From an uncultured Pelagibacteraceae bacterium (GTDB taxonomy: Bacteria > Pseudomonadota > Alphaproteobacteria > Pelagibacterales > Pelagibacteraceae), in contig CACJEC010000007.1 in the NCBI GenBank assembly GCA_902592325.1, positions 1-34,685 on the forward strand: a DNA stretch of 34,685 bases, given 5' to 3'. The notes beneath the pieces are model-generated. The model saw only the letters and a list, made by a program, of their open reading frames with translations. It had not been told where the DNA came from and did no database searches. Made by a program: the position numbers and the translations under genes. Of this stretch, positions 34,685 through 34,685 are shown piece after piece. The stretch's first letter is position 1; each line of letters begins with the position of its first letter.

Positions 34685-34685
34685 T

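Noticed and set aside
1-34685. CRISPR arrays, insertion sequences, integrases, attachment sites
   Set aside because: No spaced direct repeats, transposase or integrase motifs, or tRNA-flanking duplications were seen on either strand. The tRNA-Leu 3' end has no visible copy in the window, by eye only.

Overview
This window reads as a streamlined marine alphaproteobacterium of the SAR11 (Pelagibacterales, 'Candidatus Pelagibacter') type. The evidence is very AT-rich DNA, lysine/asparagine/isoleucine-rich proteins, mostly 0-100 bp between genes, many 1-23 bp overlaps, several TTG/GTG starts, a proteorhodopsin gene followed by a 2Fe-2S ferredoxin and a ferredoxin reductase, and an alphaproteobacterial style SOS box. 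Species assignment is inference; no rRNA lies in the window. No CRISPR array, insertion sequence, phage or plasmid gene was seen, and no stretch over 300 bp lacks a gene.

Layout. 1-2333 (+): end of an unknown gene, an alpha/beta hydrolase and an aldehyde dehydrogenase, probably one catabolic operon. 2330-9197 (-): a long run read leftwards: psd and pssA (phosphatidylethanolamine synthesis), a DxD glycosyltransferase, rlmE, a short guaB without CBS domains, a secreted TPR protein, guaA and panB. 9275-10489 (+): NADP isocitrate dehydrogenase, convergent with alaS (-). recA (-) follows with a strong terminator and a near-consensus SOS box. 14504-17643 (-): SOUL-family protein, GFA-family protein, glycerate-kinase-like P-loop protein and a TolC-type outer membrane protein. 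17807-19460 (+): umuDC with a perfect GTTC-N7-GTTC type SOS box touching the umuD start codon. 19453-21644 (-): a GT39/ArnT-like membrane glycosyltransferase and a GT2 partner. 21724-22446 (+): dksA with a consensus-like promoter carrying a GC-rich discriminator, then two tiny overlapping membrane ORFs. 22447-25259 (-): proteorhodopsin, ferredoxin, ferredoxin-NADP reductase and a GST-like protein. 25473-28486 (+): propionyl-CoA synthetase-like enzyme, SMR transporter and GT2 glycosyltransferase. 28499-29809 (-) pyrC-like dihydroorotase; 29853-30740 (+) ygfZ; 30746-30831 (-) tRNA-Leu(GAG); 30872-32715 (+) nadA-nadC; 32712-33083 (-) MazG-like pyrophosphohydrolase; 33151-34539 (+) fumC; and the 3' end of an unknown minus-strand gene at the right edge.

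How it fits together. Most of the window is core metabolism: GMP synthesis (guaB, guaA), pyrimidine synthesis (pyrC), NAD synthesis (nadA, nadC), phospholipid synthesis (pssA, psd), TCA steps (icd, fumC) and an SOS repair set (recA, umuDC). The distinctive part is the light/redox block: a proteorhodopsin with glutamine at the spectral tuning site (predicted blue-absorbing), with a palindrome plus an inverted repeat upstream, and a ferredoxin gene that may have its own nearly leaderless promoter just beyond the rhodopsin terminator. Other points worth a second look are the CBS-less IMP dehydrogenase, the DksA lacking three of four zinc cysteines with a stringent-type promoter, and two coupled micro-ORFs behind dksA. 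I found no convincing wholly new multi-gene system.
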